Assembly (NCBI RefSeq): GCF_000411135.1
Contig: NZ_KE150263.1
Location: 124,001-188,000 of the forward strand
Source: Actinotignum schaalii FB123-CNA-2
GTDB taxonomy: Bacteria > Actinomycetota > Actinomycetes > Actinomycetales > Actinomycetaceae
Direction of reading: 5' to 3'
DNA: 64,000 nt
Position numbers and translations under genes: made by a program. This document shows, piece by piece, positions 55,719-63,352 of this stretch. Numbering within the stretch: the stretch's first letter is position 1; every line of letters starts with the position of its first letter. The notes below the pieces were generated by a model that was given only the letters and a program-made list of their open reading frames with translations, was not told where the DNA came from and did not search any database.

Positions 55719-57386
55719 TTAGCGCTGGTTCAAGGGAACCTCAGGCCAGAGCTTGTCCCAGGAATGCCCGGTGAGGTCTTCGGCAACCTTGCGAGCTTCG
55801 GGAGTGGCATCTTCCTTCGCCCCGCCCGCTTCGAGGCGGTGGATCTCATCCATGAGAATGGCGTGGGTGTGCTTATCCAGCTTGACGAAGCGAGACACCA
55901 GCAGCGCCACCCCGATGAGGATCGCGGGAAGGATGACCGTCACGAAGGCGATCATATGGGAAGCGCCGGCGGACTGAACCACCTGGCAGGAGCCTTCCAG
56001 CGCGCCGGAGGCATCCACCTTGCAGGCACCTTCGTGCAGCGGGGTGTAGCCGGAGGCCGCGAGGTTCGTGCCCTTTTCCAGCGGGTTGACGAAGCCGCCC
56101 AGGTCCATGAACCAGCCCACGAGGAAGGTTCCCAGCGCACCGGTGGACTTGCGCCCGAAGGTCATGACGGCGGCGTAGATGCCGGCGCGATCTTCGCGGG
56201 TCATGATGTAGTCAACGTCCGGGATGAAGGGGTACACATTCCACGGGGTGTATTCGAGCAGCGCGCGCCCGCACTGGTAGATGACCGCGGTGGCCAGCAG
56301 GTAGATGAAGGCATTGCTTTCCGGCCCGATAAGGTAGATCGCACCCACGCCCGCCAGCGAGGCGAGGATCAGTGTGAAGGAGAAGGCCCACAGGAAGCGC
56401 GGCCCGTGCGAGAGCATGAGGAACATGGCCCAGATAGTCATGGGGATACCCACGATGGATACGGCCTGCAGCCAGAAGCCCTGGGATTCGCTCATCCCCA
56501 CCGCGTAGACCGCGAAGAAGGTCAGCGCCGAAGCGTACACATCCTTGCCGGTGAAGGAGAAGAGGTAGACCGTCAGGTGCTTGTTGTAGGAAGAGTTGCG
56601 GAATACCGAGGTAAATTCCACCGCGGTGTGCTTGAGCATCTGGAAACCGTTCATCTTCGGCATCGCATCGAGTTCGGCCACGAATTCCGGAGTGAGCGGA
56701 CGCTCCCAGGTGGTGGCGTAGGTGGTGAATACACCGATGGCGAAGAGCACCGCGAAGGCGCCGCCGATTCCGAGGTAGGCCCAGGGGTTGGACACGTTAC
56801 CGCGCACCAGCGCCGGGATGAAGAACACCACGAAGGTACCGGTGGCCGAGCAGAACATGCGCATAGACGAGAGTGTGGTGCGTTCTTCGTACTTGCGGGT
56901 CATTTCCGTGGGCAGGGTCTCCCACGGAATGAGGATGATCGCGATAATAACCTCGATCAGCAGGTAGATAACGAGGTAGTACCAGAATCCGCCGAAGGGA
57001 ATCCACAGCAGCGGGAAGATGAGGAGCAGTAGGGGCGCGCCGATCATGAGGAAGAAGTGGCGCCGGCCGAAACGCCGACCCAGCTTTGTACGGTAGAAAC
57101 CGTCCGTGAGCGGGCCGATAAACACCGAGATAACGGCGTCCACGATACGAGCCACACCGAGGATAAGACCGCCCTGGGTAGCCGTTACCCCGCCGTAATT
57201 CGTGAAGAAGTACAGCAGCAGACCGGAGATGATGGTATTCCACCCACCACCCATGAGGTCCACCAGCCCGAAACAAATACCGCGACCAATGGTGATCGGC
57301 TTGGCGGTGTACACGCGCAGCTTGGAGAGTTTCTCCAGCTCACCACGCTTATCGGCGTCTAATGCGCCGCTATTGTGTGTTCCCAT
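55719..57386 (-). CDS. GPH-family sugar (probably glucuronide) cation symporter
   Basis: A 555-residue MelB/GusB-type transporter of 12 helices. The GPH signature is clear in DAVISVFIGPLTDGFYRTKLGRRFGRRHFFL; key parts are DAVISVFIGPLTD and GRRFGRRH. A loop near residues 455-500 carries two cysteines (GACKVDASGALEGSCQ). Substrate is inferred from the divergent glucuronate isomerase gene: a hexuronate or glucuronide. The ATG at 57386 has only a weak GAAAG site; the longer frame to 57509 is rejected because it runs through the regulatory spacer. A cytoplasmic tail of about 45 residues follows the last helix. Confidence 0.85.
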   Translation of the reverse strand: MGTHNSGALDADKRGELEKLSKLRVYTAKPITIGRGICFGLVDLMGGGWNTIISGLLLYFFTNYGGVTATQGGLILGVARIVDAVISVFIGPLTDGFYRTKLGRRFGRRHFFLMIGAPLLLLIFPLLWIPFGGFWYYLVIYLLIEVIIAIILIPWETLPTEMTRKYEERTTLSSMRMFCSATGTFVVFFIPALVRGNVSNPWAYLGIGGAFAVLFAIGVFTTYATTWERPLTPEFVAELDAMPKMNGFQMLKHTAVEFTSVFRNSSYNKHLTVYLFSFTGKDVYASALTFFAVYAVGMSESQGFWLQAVSIVGIPMTIWAMFLMLSHGPRFLWAFSFTLILASLAGVGAIYLIGPESNAFIYLLATAVIYQCGRALLEYTPWNVYPFIPDVDYIMTREDRAGIYAAVMTFGRKSTGALGTFLVGWFMDLGGFVNPLEKGTNLAASGYTPLHEGACKVDASGALEGSCQVVQSAGASHMIAFVTVILPAILIGVALLVSRFVKLDKHTHAILMDEIHRLEAGGAKEDATPEARKVAEDLTGHSWDKLWPEVPLNQR

Positions 57387-57420
57387 TTTCTTTTGTCTTT
57401 CTGTGAAAGGAGGAACGGTG

Positions 57421-57567
57421 GTGGTTCGCCATCGACTCTTACCGCGCTCAGGCCCGGCTTCCGTACCCGCGCGAGCTGTTACCGCGCTACACTGCCGCGA
57501 AGCTATCACTACCGCTCTTTCGCATCAAAAGCTTATAAGTTTCCGCGGCTTTCCAGCAGTTACCTAG
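57421..57567 (+). CDS. Possible small ORF in the transporter-uxaC spacer
   Basis: A very strong ribosome site, AAAGGAGGA (57406-57414), is followed by two GTG codons; the second, at 57421, has ideal spacing. The frame encodes 48 residues (VVRHRLLPRSGPASV at the start, GFPAVT at the end), is basic and has no membrane helix or known domain. An intrinsic terminator with a T-run lies 52 bases after the stop. Ribosome site, frame and terminator in this order suggest a real small gene or leader peptide, but the peptide itself shows no conservation signal I can judge. It may be chance. Confidence 0.3.
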   Translation: MVRHRLLPRSGPASVPARAVTALHCREAITTALSHQKLISFRGFPAVT

Positions 57568-57907
57568 CTCTCCCGTTCGTATCGTGGACGAGGAACGTGC
57601 CGCCGCGGAGATTCTCTGAAAACCGCGGATTCTCGCGGTTTTTTGCACGACGACGGCGCTTGCGCGCTCCTATCCACCCCTATCATGATATTTTTCACAT
57701 TTAGAAATTCTCGTTTCGGGTTTTCAAATACTCCCCCGAAAACCGCGTGTTTTCGCGTAAAGTGAGGGTACGTGCCGCGGCGGCGTCGCCGATGGCCGCA
57801 CCCCCGGTCTCTGCGCCCGCGTGCCTCCTGGCCCGGTGGAGTACCTTAAAAGAAGAAAGCCGAGGCGAGGGAAAGCCCCGCGCCCGGTTCAAAAATAGGA
57901 GGATTCA
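57568..57907. other. Regulatory spacer upstream of uxaC
   Basis: This is the rest of a 521-base gap between divergent transporter and isomerase genes. It contains the AAAACCGCG hairpin/terminator, a second hairpin CGAAAAC/GTTTTCG (57737-57743 with 57749-57755), an AT-rich stretch 57680-57730 suited to promoters, and a long leader before uxaC. The word AAAACCGCG occurs three times (57619, 57634 inverted, 57739), which could be an operator of an unlinked regulator. Confidence 0.4.
57619..57644 (+). terminator. Intrinsic terminator (or operator dyad) in the uxaC spacer
   Basis: AAAACCGCG (57619-57627) and CGCGGTTTT (57634-57642) pair perfectly around a six-base loop, and six T residues end the structure on the plus strand. 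It is the best-formed terminator here. On the minus strand a TTTT also follows, so it could act both ways. Confidence 0.65.
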
Positions 57908-59359
57908 ATGTCGACGCCCCTCACTCTCAACCCGGATCGGCTTTTCCCAGCAGATCCGACGCAGCGGAAACTGGCACGCGAAATTTTCGAGGTCACCAAG
58001 AGGCACCCCATTATTTCCCCGCACGGTCACGTTCCCCCCGAATGGCTCGCTCTCAATACTCCCTTCACCGATCCTACGAGTATGCTCCTGACCCCGGATC
58101 ACTACACCAACCGTCTCCTGCACGCGGTGGGCCGGGTGGATCTGGCCGATCTGGGCGTGCCGGTAGGAAGCCCGCTCTCCCCCGAAAAGTCCCGTGCGGC
58201 CTGGCGCCTGTTCTGCAAGAACTGGTGGACCTTGCGCGGTACCGCGGTGCAGGGCTGGTTCGAATCCGAATTTGTGGATGTCTTCGATGTGCACGTACGC
58301 CCCTCCGAAGAAACTGCCGACGAGATCTACGATCACATCAACGCCCTGCTCAAGACGGAGGAGTTCCTCCCCCGCTCACTGTACAAGCGTTTCAACCTGG
58401 CAATGATGGCCACCACCGATGACCCGGTTTCGGATCTGCGCTACCACAAGCAGCTCCTGGATGATCCCACCTGGGAAGGCTATATTCCACCTACCTTCCG
58501 CCCCGATAAGTACCTTGAACCGGCCACCCCGGACTTCAAGGCCAATGTGGAGGCGCTCGGCCAGGCAGCCGATCAGGATGTCTCCACCTATGAAGGCTAC
58601 GTGGAAGCGATGCGCAAGCGCCGCCTCTTCTTCAAGGAGATGGGCGCGGTATCCTCCGATCACTCACATCGCGATCCGGGCACGGCACGCCTGCCCGAAG
58701 CGCGGGCAGCCGAACTCTACAAGCTGGCCCTGGCCGGCAAGATTTCGCCGGAAGATGGCGCGGCCCTGCGCCGGCATATGCTCAATGACCAGGCTCGCCT
58801 GGCCTGCGAGGACGGCCTGGTTATGACTTTCCATCCGGCCGTGTACCGCAACCATCACCAGGCGGCTTTCGAGCGCCTGGGGGCGGATGTCGGGGGCGAT
58901 GTGCCCATGGCTGTGGAATTCACGAATAACGTGCGGCCCATGCTTTCCGAATACGGAGACAACCCGAACTTCCAGGTTGTTTTCTTCACCATCGATCAGG
59001 ATGTGTACCAGCGCGAACTGGCCCCGCTGGCCGGGTACTACCCGAGCGTGTACGTGGGTGCCCCGTGGTGGTTCATCGATGAGCCGGATGCGATTTTGCG
59101 CTACCGCGAACAGGTCACCCCCTACGGTACCTTCTACAAGACCTCCGGGATGATCGACGATACCCGCGCCTTCGCTTCCATTCCCGCGCGGCACGACGTC
59201 GCACGCCGGATGGACGCCGTTTATCTGGCGCGGTTGGTTGCTGAACATCGCCTGGAGCTTGATGAAGCCCTCGAGGTGTCCGAAGCCCTCGTGACCACGA
59301 TTCCGGCACGGGCCTTCCGGGTGGATACCTCCAAGCTGGGCGGGACCACCGCTAAGTAA
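57908..59359 (+). CDS. uxaC: Glucuronate isomerase (uronate isomerase)
   Basis: A 483-residue amidohydrolase-superfamily enzyme that isomerises D-glucuronate to fructuronate (or galacturonate to tagaturonate). The metal HGH at 39-41 in IISPHGHVPPEW, the FCKNWW segment, SDHSHRDPG and the C-terminal APWWFIDEPDAILRYREQ and PYGTFYKTSGMIDDTRAF are typical. The ribosome site AGGAGG (57897-57902) is strong. The other Ashwell-pathway genes (uxaB/uxuB, uxaA/uxuA, kdgK) are not in this window, so the pathway must be completed elsewhere. It is paired with the divergent GPH transporter. Confidence 0.95.
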   Translation: MSTPLTLNPDRLFPADPTQRKLAREIFEVTKRHPIISPHGHVPPEWLALNTPFTDPTSMLLTPDHYTNRLLHAVGRVDLADLGVPVGSPLSPEKSRAAWRLFCKNWWTLRGTAVQGWFESEFVDVFDVHVRPSEETADEIYDHINALLKTEEFLPRSLYKRFNLAMMATTDDPVSDLRYHKQLLDDPTWEGYIPPTFRPDKYLEPATPDFKANVEALGQAADQDVSTYEGYVEAMRKRRLFFKEMGAVSSDHSHRDPGTARLPEARAAELYKLALAGKISPEDGAALRRHMLNDQARLACEDGLVMTFHPAVYRNHHQAAFERLGADVGGDVPMAVEFTNNVRPMLSEYGDNPNFQVVFFTIDQDVYQRELAPLAGYYPSVYVGAPWWFIDEPDAILRYREQVTPYGTFYKTSGMIDDTRAFASIPARHDVARRMDAVYLARLVAEHRLELDEALEVSEALVTTIPARAFRVDTSKLGGTTAK

Positions 59360-59476
59360 GGAGAATGCGACTCAGCGCGAGTTCTCCTCGTGTAAGAGAA
59401 CTGCCGCTCAGCCGGAGGATCACTGCTCTGTAACCGGAGCGTGACTCCGAAATGAGCCCGCTCGGCGCTACAGATT

Positions 59477-59507
59477 CGGCCGTGCGCGATACGTTCGCGC
59501 ACGGCCG
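59477..59507 (+). terminator. Terminator-like hairpin after uxaC
   Basis: CGGCCGTGCGCGA and its complement (59477-59489 with 59495-59507) form a perfect 13-base stem with a five-base loop, 117 bases past the stop. A smaller AGTTCTC/GAGAACT hairpin lies closer, at 59380-59402. Confidence 0.55.
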
Positions 59508-59592
59508 AGTGCATTAACCACCTTAACATGAAGTGACGGCCACCACTTTGCTATGATCGACTTGTTTCATTAATCAATGGAAAGGAGTCGCT

Positions 59593-59901
59593 ATGGCGAA
59601 CGAATTTGTGGACAAGATTAAAGAAGGCGCAACCGAAGCTTTTGATCGGGCTAAGGAATTCGGCCAGAAGGCCGCTGATAAGGCGGGCCAACTGGGTGAT
59701 GCCGCGAAGGAAAAGTTCGAGGACATCAAGGACGAACTGACGGACAAGGATCACGGCGATAAGGCCGAGGAGAAGGCTTCTGAGGCCGGTGACAAGGCGA
59801 AAGATGCTGGCGAAAAGGTCAAGGATGCCGCCTCCGATGCCGGTGATGCTGCCAAGGAAAAGTTCGAGGACATCAAAGAGAACCTCTCCGATAACAACTA
59901 A
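59593..59901 (+). CDS. LEA-like, lysine/glutamate/alanine-rich small protein
   Basis: The 102-residue, cysteine-free, highly charged protein is built of amphipathic helical repeats like plant LEA group 3 or bacterial YtxH/CsbD-type stress proteins. It has no signal peptide. An internal duplication is plain: DAAKEKFEDIKDEL and DAAKEKFEDIKENL, 49 residues apart, flank a run of KAKDAGEKVKDAASDAG-type heptads. AAAGGAG precedes the ATG. It probably folds on drying, membranes or partner binding, giving stress protection; this is inference from composition only. It is a monocistronic gene between uxaC and the terminator. Confidence 0.8.
   Translation: MANEFVDKIKEGATEAFDRAKEFGQKAADKAGQLGDAAKEKFEDIKDELTDKDHGDKAEEKASEAGDKAKDAGEKVKDAASDAGDAAKEKFEDIKENLSDNN
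59695..59876 (+). repeat. 35-base imperfect direct repeat within the LEA-like gene
   Basis: Bases 59695-59729 and 59842-59876 differ at only two positions, both silent. The 147-base spacing equals 49 codons. The near-identity at the DNA level suggests recent duplication or gene conversion. Confidence 0.8.
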
Positions 59902-59965
59902 ATCCACCATTCATCAGTAAAATCCACCAAAATAGTGATGGCGCGCCCTCCTCGGGGTGAGCCGC

Positions 59966-59999
59966 AGCGGGCGGCGAAGAAAGCTCTTCGCCGCCCGCT
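59966..59999. terminator. Bidirectional terminator between LEA-like and methyltransferase genes
   Basis: A perfect 15-base stem (59966-59980 with 59985-59999) with a four-base loop AAGC lies between convergent stops, 64 bases after one and 19 before the other. Confidence 0.8.
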
Positions 60000-60018
60000 T
60001 ACTTATATCCTCGTACGT

Positions 60019-60861
60019 TTATTCAGGGCGGTGCTGGATCATCGCCGTCGTACTGGAAAGAATAGCGGCAGCCATAGCAACATTGCAGGATTCGGCTTTC
60101 CCGTAGATCGGGATGGCAACCGTCGCATCCACATTGGCGTCCACATCCGCGAAGCCGTGCGCTTCATTGCCCAGTAGCCAGCACACCGGCCGGGTAAGGT
60201 CCGGGCCAAGGGGCGGTTGCCCAAGATAAGCGGCGTCATTAGCCGAGGCCACCAGGGTGGCCAGATCCCACTCCCCCTCGCCGGTGGCTGCCAGGAAACT
60301 GATGCCCGCGCGCTCAAGCACACCGTCGAGCTTGCCCACGTTAATGGAATCAAGAACCGGGAGATGGAAAATGGAACCGGCTGAGGAGCGAATAACTTTC
60401 GGGGACCATAGCTCGACGCTACCCCGGCCAAGGAGCACCGCATCGCATCCGGCCACGTCCGCGGCCCGAATAATGGCGCCCACATTTCCGGGATCTTGAA
60501 TATTCGCGGTGGCCAGCACTAGCTTGGCGTTCTTAACCGTGGGGGTGAGCGCCGGAGTTTCCGGAATGTCGATAACGGCCACCACACCGCGCGCATCTTC
60601 GGATAGAGCCTGCATCTCATCGGCGTTAAGCGGGTGGTGGTAGACGCCGGCTTCTTTGATGAGGCCACCCAAGTCCGGGTTGGAGATAAGGCTGGCTTTC
60701 GTATAGTAGACGTCGCGAACAAGATTCGCGCGGTGTGCGAGGAGTTCCTGAACCGCTCCGGGGCCTTCCACCAGGGTTTGCCGGAAGCGTTCGCGCTGTT
60801 GGGGCCGGTGTAGGCGGGCGGCGCGGGTGAGTTGGGTATGCGATGCGGGTGTGCTTTTCAC
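60019..60861 (-). CDS. SpoU/TrmH-family RNA 2'-O-methyltransferase (TsnR-like)
   Basis: The 280-residue SPOUT enzyme has an N-terminal substrate-binding domain (about 20-100, FRQTLVEGPGAVQELL) and a knotted SAM-binding domain with IQDPGNVGAIIRAADVAG, LLGNEAHGF and SCNVAMAAAIL. It is predicted to methylate a ribose in 23S rRNA or tRNA; in mycobacteria the homologue Rv1644 (tsnR) follows rplT. I start at GTG 60859-60861 since the longer frame runs into the GDPD gene; the ribosome site is weak. Confidence 0.88.
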   Translation of the reverse strand: MKSTPASHTQLTRAARLHRPQQRERFRQTLVEGPGAVQELLAHRANLVRDVYYTKASLISNPDLGGLIKEAGVYHHPLNADEMQALSEDARGVVAVIDIPETPALTPTVKNAKLVLATANIQDPGNVGAIIRAADVAGCDAVLLGRGSVELWSPKVIRSSAGSIFHLPVLDSINVGKLDGVLERAGISFLAATGEGEWDLATLVASANDAAYLGQPPLGPDLTRPVCWLLGNEAHGFADVDANVDATVAIPIYGKAESCNVAMAAAILSSTTAMIQHRPE

Positions 60862-60910
60862 GGGTCGTTTCTTTTTCTGTAGGGAGTAGGTTGCAGGTGG
60901 TCGGCAGCAG

Positions 60911-61624
60911 CTAGGGCCGCACGAAGCCATCGGTAAAAACACCGGCCACGCCCCAGCGTTCCAATTGCCGGGCGCGTTCGGGGCTGTTGACTGTGTAGAC
61001 GTGCACATCTCGGCCCACGGCCCGGGCCTCGGCCACCACGGCCGCGGTCACGGCGTCGTCGCTCACATGCAGATAGCGAGAATCGGTGAGGTCAAGAACG
61101 GTGCGCCAATCCGGCCCGAAACTCGCGCGATCAACGAGTGCACCGCGCGGAATCTCAGGGGCGTAGCGCGCGAATTCGGCCAGTTGCAGGTGTGAGAAGG
61201 AGGAAACCAGGGCTCGCTCGGGGCCGAGCCTGCGGGCCTGTTCCGCTACCGCGCGCACGAGGGCACGGGCTTGCTGGCCACCCTGCGCGCAGGGTTTCAT
61301 TTCGATATTGATGCTTATCCCGGCCTCGAGGGCAAAATCAACGAGTTGGGCGAGGGTGGGAATCTTCTCCCCCGCGAAGCCCGGGCTGAACCAAGATCCG
61401 GCGTCCAGGGTGTCCAGGTCAGCGGCACGCAGCGCATCGACACGCCCGTGGCCGGTGGTGGTGCGTTCGAGGGTCGCATCGTGGCAGAGCGGGAGAGAGC
61501 CGTCCGCAGTGATATCCACATCCGTTTCAATCCAGGTGAATCCGGCCTGGTAAGCAGCCCGAAATGCGGCCATGGTGTTTTCGGGTGCGTCGGCGCACAG
61601 GCCCCGATGGGCGAAAAGTTTCAT
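60911..61624 (-). CDS. Glycerophosphodiester phosphodiesterase
   Basis: The 237-residue TIM-barrel phosphodiesterase hydrolyses glycerophosphodiesters to glycerol 3-phosphate. Active-site pieces are AHRG (His6, Arg7), PENT (Glu15), ETDVD (Glu33, Asp35), the second histidine CHDATLERTT (His48) and IEMKP. There is no signal peptide, so it is probably cytosolic. The ATG lies six bases after TAGACT with no ribosome site. It is inserted between rplT and the tsnR-like gene, unlike mycobacteria. Confidence 0.93.
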   Translation of the reverse strand: MKLFAHRGLCADAPENTMAAFRAAYQAGFTWIETDVDITADGSLPLCHDATLERTTTGHGRVDALRAADLDTLDAGSWFSPGFAGEKIPTLAQLVDFALEAGISINIEMKPCAQGGQQARALVRAVAEQARRLGPERALVSSFSHLQLAEFARYAPEIPRGALVDRASFGPDWRTVLDLTDSRYLHVSDDAVTAAVVAEARAVGRDVHVYTVNSPERARQLERWGVAGVFTDGFVRP

Positions 61625-61630
61625 GATTGT

Positions 61631-61636
61631 AGTCTA
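61631..61636 (-). promoter_or_regulatory. -10 box for leaderless GDPD gene
   Basis: TAGACT on the minus strand, six bases (ACAATC), then ATG at 61624. The upstream rplT terminator ends immediately before it. Confidence 0.6.
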
Positions 61637-61640
61637 AACG

Positions 61641-61680
61641 CAGCGGCCCGAGTAACGAGATTTCGTCACTCGGGCCGCTG
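61641..61680 (-). terminator. Terminator after rplT
   Basis: CAGCGGCCCGAGT (61641-61653) pairs with ACTCGGGCCGCTG (61668-61680); a short inner ACGA/TCGT pairing adds stability. It lies 21 bases past the rplT stop and ends the infC-rpmI-rplT transcript. Confidence 0.75.
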
Positions 61681-61701
61681 ATAGGTCACTCTTGAAAAAG
61701 C

Positions 61702-62085
61702 TTAGGCAACCTTGGGTGCGTTCACGTCTTCCGGAAGCGCAGCCTTGGCGGCGTTGACCACCGCGGTGAAACCGGTGGGATCATTGACGGCCATTTCAGC
61801 GAGCTGACGGCGATCAACTTCAATTCCGGCCAGGCCCAGGCCCTGGATGAAGCGGTTGTAGGTCATGCCTTCGGCGCGCACGGCCGCGTTGATGCGGGTG
61901 ATCCACAGCTTGCGGAAGTCGTTCTTCCGCTTCTTGCGGTCGCGGTAGTTGTAGACGAAGGAATGGGTGACCTGTTCCTTGGCCTTACGGTAGAGGCGGG
62001 ACCGCTGCCCGCGGTAGCCGGACGCCCGTTCGAGGGTAGTGCGACGCTTCTTCTTGGCGTTGACGGAGCGCTTGACGCGTGCCAT
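61702..62085 (-). CDS. rplT: 50S ribosomal protein L20
   Basis: The 127-residue 23S rRNA-binding assembly protein shows the conserved basic start ([19 protein letters not shown]), [16 protein letters not shown] and [14 protein letters not shown]20 represses its own operon in several bacteria by binding the leader or the rpmI region. The gene is 37 bases after rpmI. Confidence 0.97.
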   Translation of the reverse strand: MARVKRSVNAKKKRRTTLERASGYRGQRSRLYRKAKEQVTHSFVYNYRDRKKRKNDFRKLWITRINAAVRAEGMTYNRFIQGLGLAGIEVDRRQLAEMAVNDPTGFTAVVNAAKAALPEDVNAPKVA

Positions 62086-62122
62086 GTTTTTCTCCTTTTA
62101 CAAAACTTTTCGTCGGACGAAT

Positions 62123-62317
62123 CTAGCGGCCGAGCAGACGGTTAACTTCGCGAAGGTTGGACTTGTCCACAACCTGGTCGCGCGAGAGCCGACGCTTCCG
62201 GGTGGAGCTCTTGTGCTCCAGCAGGTGGCGCTTATTGCGCTGTTCGCGCATGAGCTTGCCGCTTCCCGTCACGCGGAAACGCTTCTTCGCACCGGAGTGC
62301 GTCTTCATCTTGGGCAT
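62123..62317 (-). CDS. rpmI: 50S ribosomal protein L35
   Basis: A 64-residue basic ribosomal protein. [20 protein letters not shown] and [18 protein letters not shown] match L35. It lies 81 bases after infC and 37 before rplT, the classic infC-rpmI-rplT order. Confidence 0.96.
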   Translation of the reverse strand: MPKMKTHSGAKKRFRVTGSGKLMREQRNKRHLLEHKSSTRKRRLSRDQVVDKSNLREVNRLLGR

Positions 62318-62398
62318 TGTTCATCCTCACTCGTGCCCCGTGGGCACATTTGATCTACCAGATCTCCGCGCCCGCGGGCGCGCTTTTCACAAGTCAAC

Positions 62399-63046
62399 TT
62401 ATTCGGTTGCTGCTGCGTTGTTTTCCGTTTCAGAGGTTTTTGCGTTGCGTTCGGCCGCGCGTTTGGCGGCTTTCGCGCGCCGGTTCTCGCGTTCCGCTTC
62501 ACGACGACGCCGCTGATCGGACTTGGCTTCCGACTTCCGCCGCGTGGGCGCAAGGACCATGGACATATTGCGCCCGTCAGCGCGAGGTGCTGCTTCCACA
62601 GTGGAAATTTCCGCGAGCTCTTCAGCCAGGCCGGAGAGCAGGCGCACACCCATTTCCGGGCGGGATTGTTCACGGCCGCGGAAACGAAGATCGAATTTGA
62701 CCTTATCCCCGGCGTTCAGGAAACGTTCCGCCTGCGACTTCTTGGTGTTGTAGTCATTACCGTCAATCTTCAGCCCAATCCGGATGGATTTGATCTGAGT
62801 ATTGGCCTGGTTACGACGTGCTTCCCGAGCTTTCTGGGCGGATTCGTACTTGTATTTCCCGTAGTCCATGAGGCGCGCGACCGGCGGATTGGAATTCGGA
62901 GCAACTTCCACCAGGTCGAGGTTCGCCTCTACAGCCAGGCGGAGCGCATCTTCCGTGCGCACCACACCGACCTGTTCACCGCTGGGGCCAACAAGGCGCA
63001 CCTTAGGGACGTGGATGCGATCATTTACACGCGGTTCGTTGTTAAT
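62399..63046 (-). CDS. infC: Translation initiation factor IF-3, probable ATT start
   Basis: The factor (215 residues from the proposed start) has an N-domain ([19 protein letters not shown]), a linker helix with [20 protein letters not shown], and a C-domain with [12 protein letters not shown] and [12 protein letters not shown] Lys/Arg/Glu/Ala tail of about 45 residues follows. No ATG or GTG lies in frame near the conserved N-terminus. ATT at 63044-63046 has AGAGGA six bases upstream. IF-3 in E. coli and many bacteria starts with AUU so that IF-3 represses its own translation. A TTG 21 bases earlier (63067) is the alternative. Confidence 0.93.
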   Translation of the reverse strand: MNNEPRVNDRIHVPKVRLVGPSGEQVGVVRTEDALRLAVEANLDLVEVAPNSNPPVARLMDYGKYKYESAQKAREARRNQANTQIKSIRIGLKIDGNDYNTKKSQAERFLNAGDKVKFDLRFRGREQSRPEMGVRLLSGLAEELAEISTVEAAPRADGRNMSMVLAPTRRKSEAKSDQRRRREAERENRRAKAAKRAAERNAKTSETENNAAATE

Positions 63047-63256
63047 TGCAGTTCCTCTGTTCCTCAACGTGGACAACGCACGGAGTACTCCCGAGGTGAC
63101 ACGGCACGCCAAACGGCCATGTTACGAACCCGCTACCCTTTGATATGACCCGGTACTTATCTTTTCCGAAAATTCCTTTTCGAAGTAGCGCCCGGGCGGG
63201 CGGCTAGGTGGGATTTCTCCACTTGCGTTCCGGCAGAATGCCGGATTGACCGTACT
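63047..63256 (-). promoter_or_regulatory. Structured 5' leader of the infC operon
   Basis: About 200 bases separate a promoter-like TACACT (63257-63262, minus strand) from the infC start. The leader has a perfect seven-base hairpin (TCCGGCA/TGCCGGA, 63229-63245), and a repeated TTTTCCGAAAATTCC-like stretch near 63165-63185. IF-3 or L20 autoregulation commonly works on such leaders; I cannot match it to a known Rfam family by eye. Confidence 0.5.
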
Positions 63257-63262
63257 AGTGTA
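63257..63262 (-). promoter_or_regulatory. -10 box of the infC operon
   Basis: TACACT on the minus strand, with a weak TATCTG-like -35 region about 19-20 bases upstream. It sets a leader of about 200 bases. Confidence 0.45.
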
Positions 63263-63352
63263 GCACAGACACATGAGCTACAGATAACACCGCGGGTTAT
63301 TCTCCCCACATGCGACGGCGCATCTGTACCCCGCAGATACAGGACTCACCAC

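Noticed and set aside
55764..57032. 422-codon plus-strand frame opposite the GPH transporter
   Set aside because: Extremely charged His/Glu/Asp/Arg composition that mirrors membrane-helix codons on the other strand.
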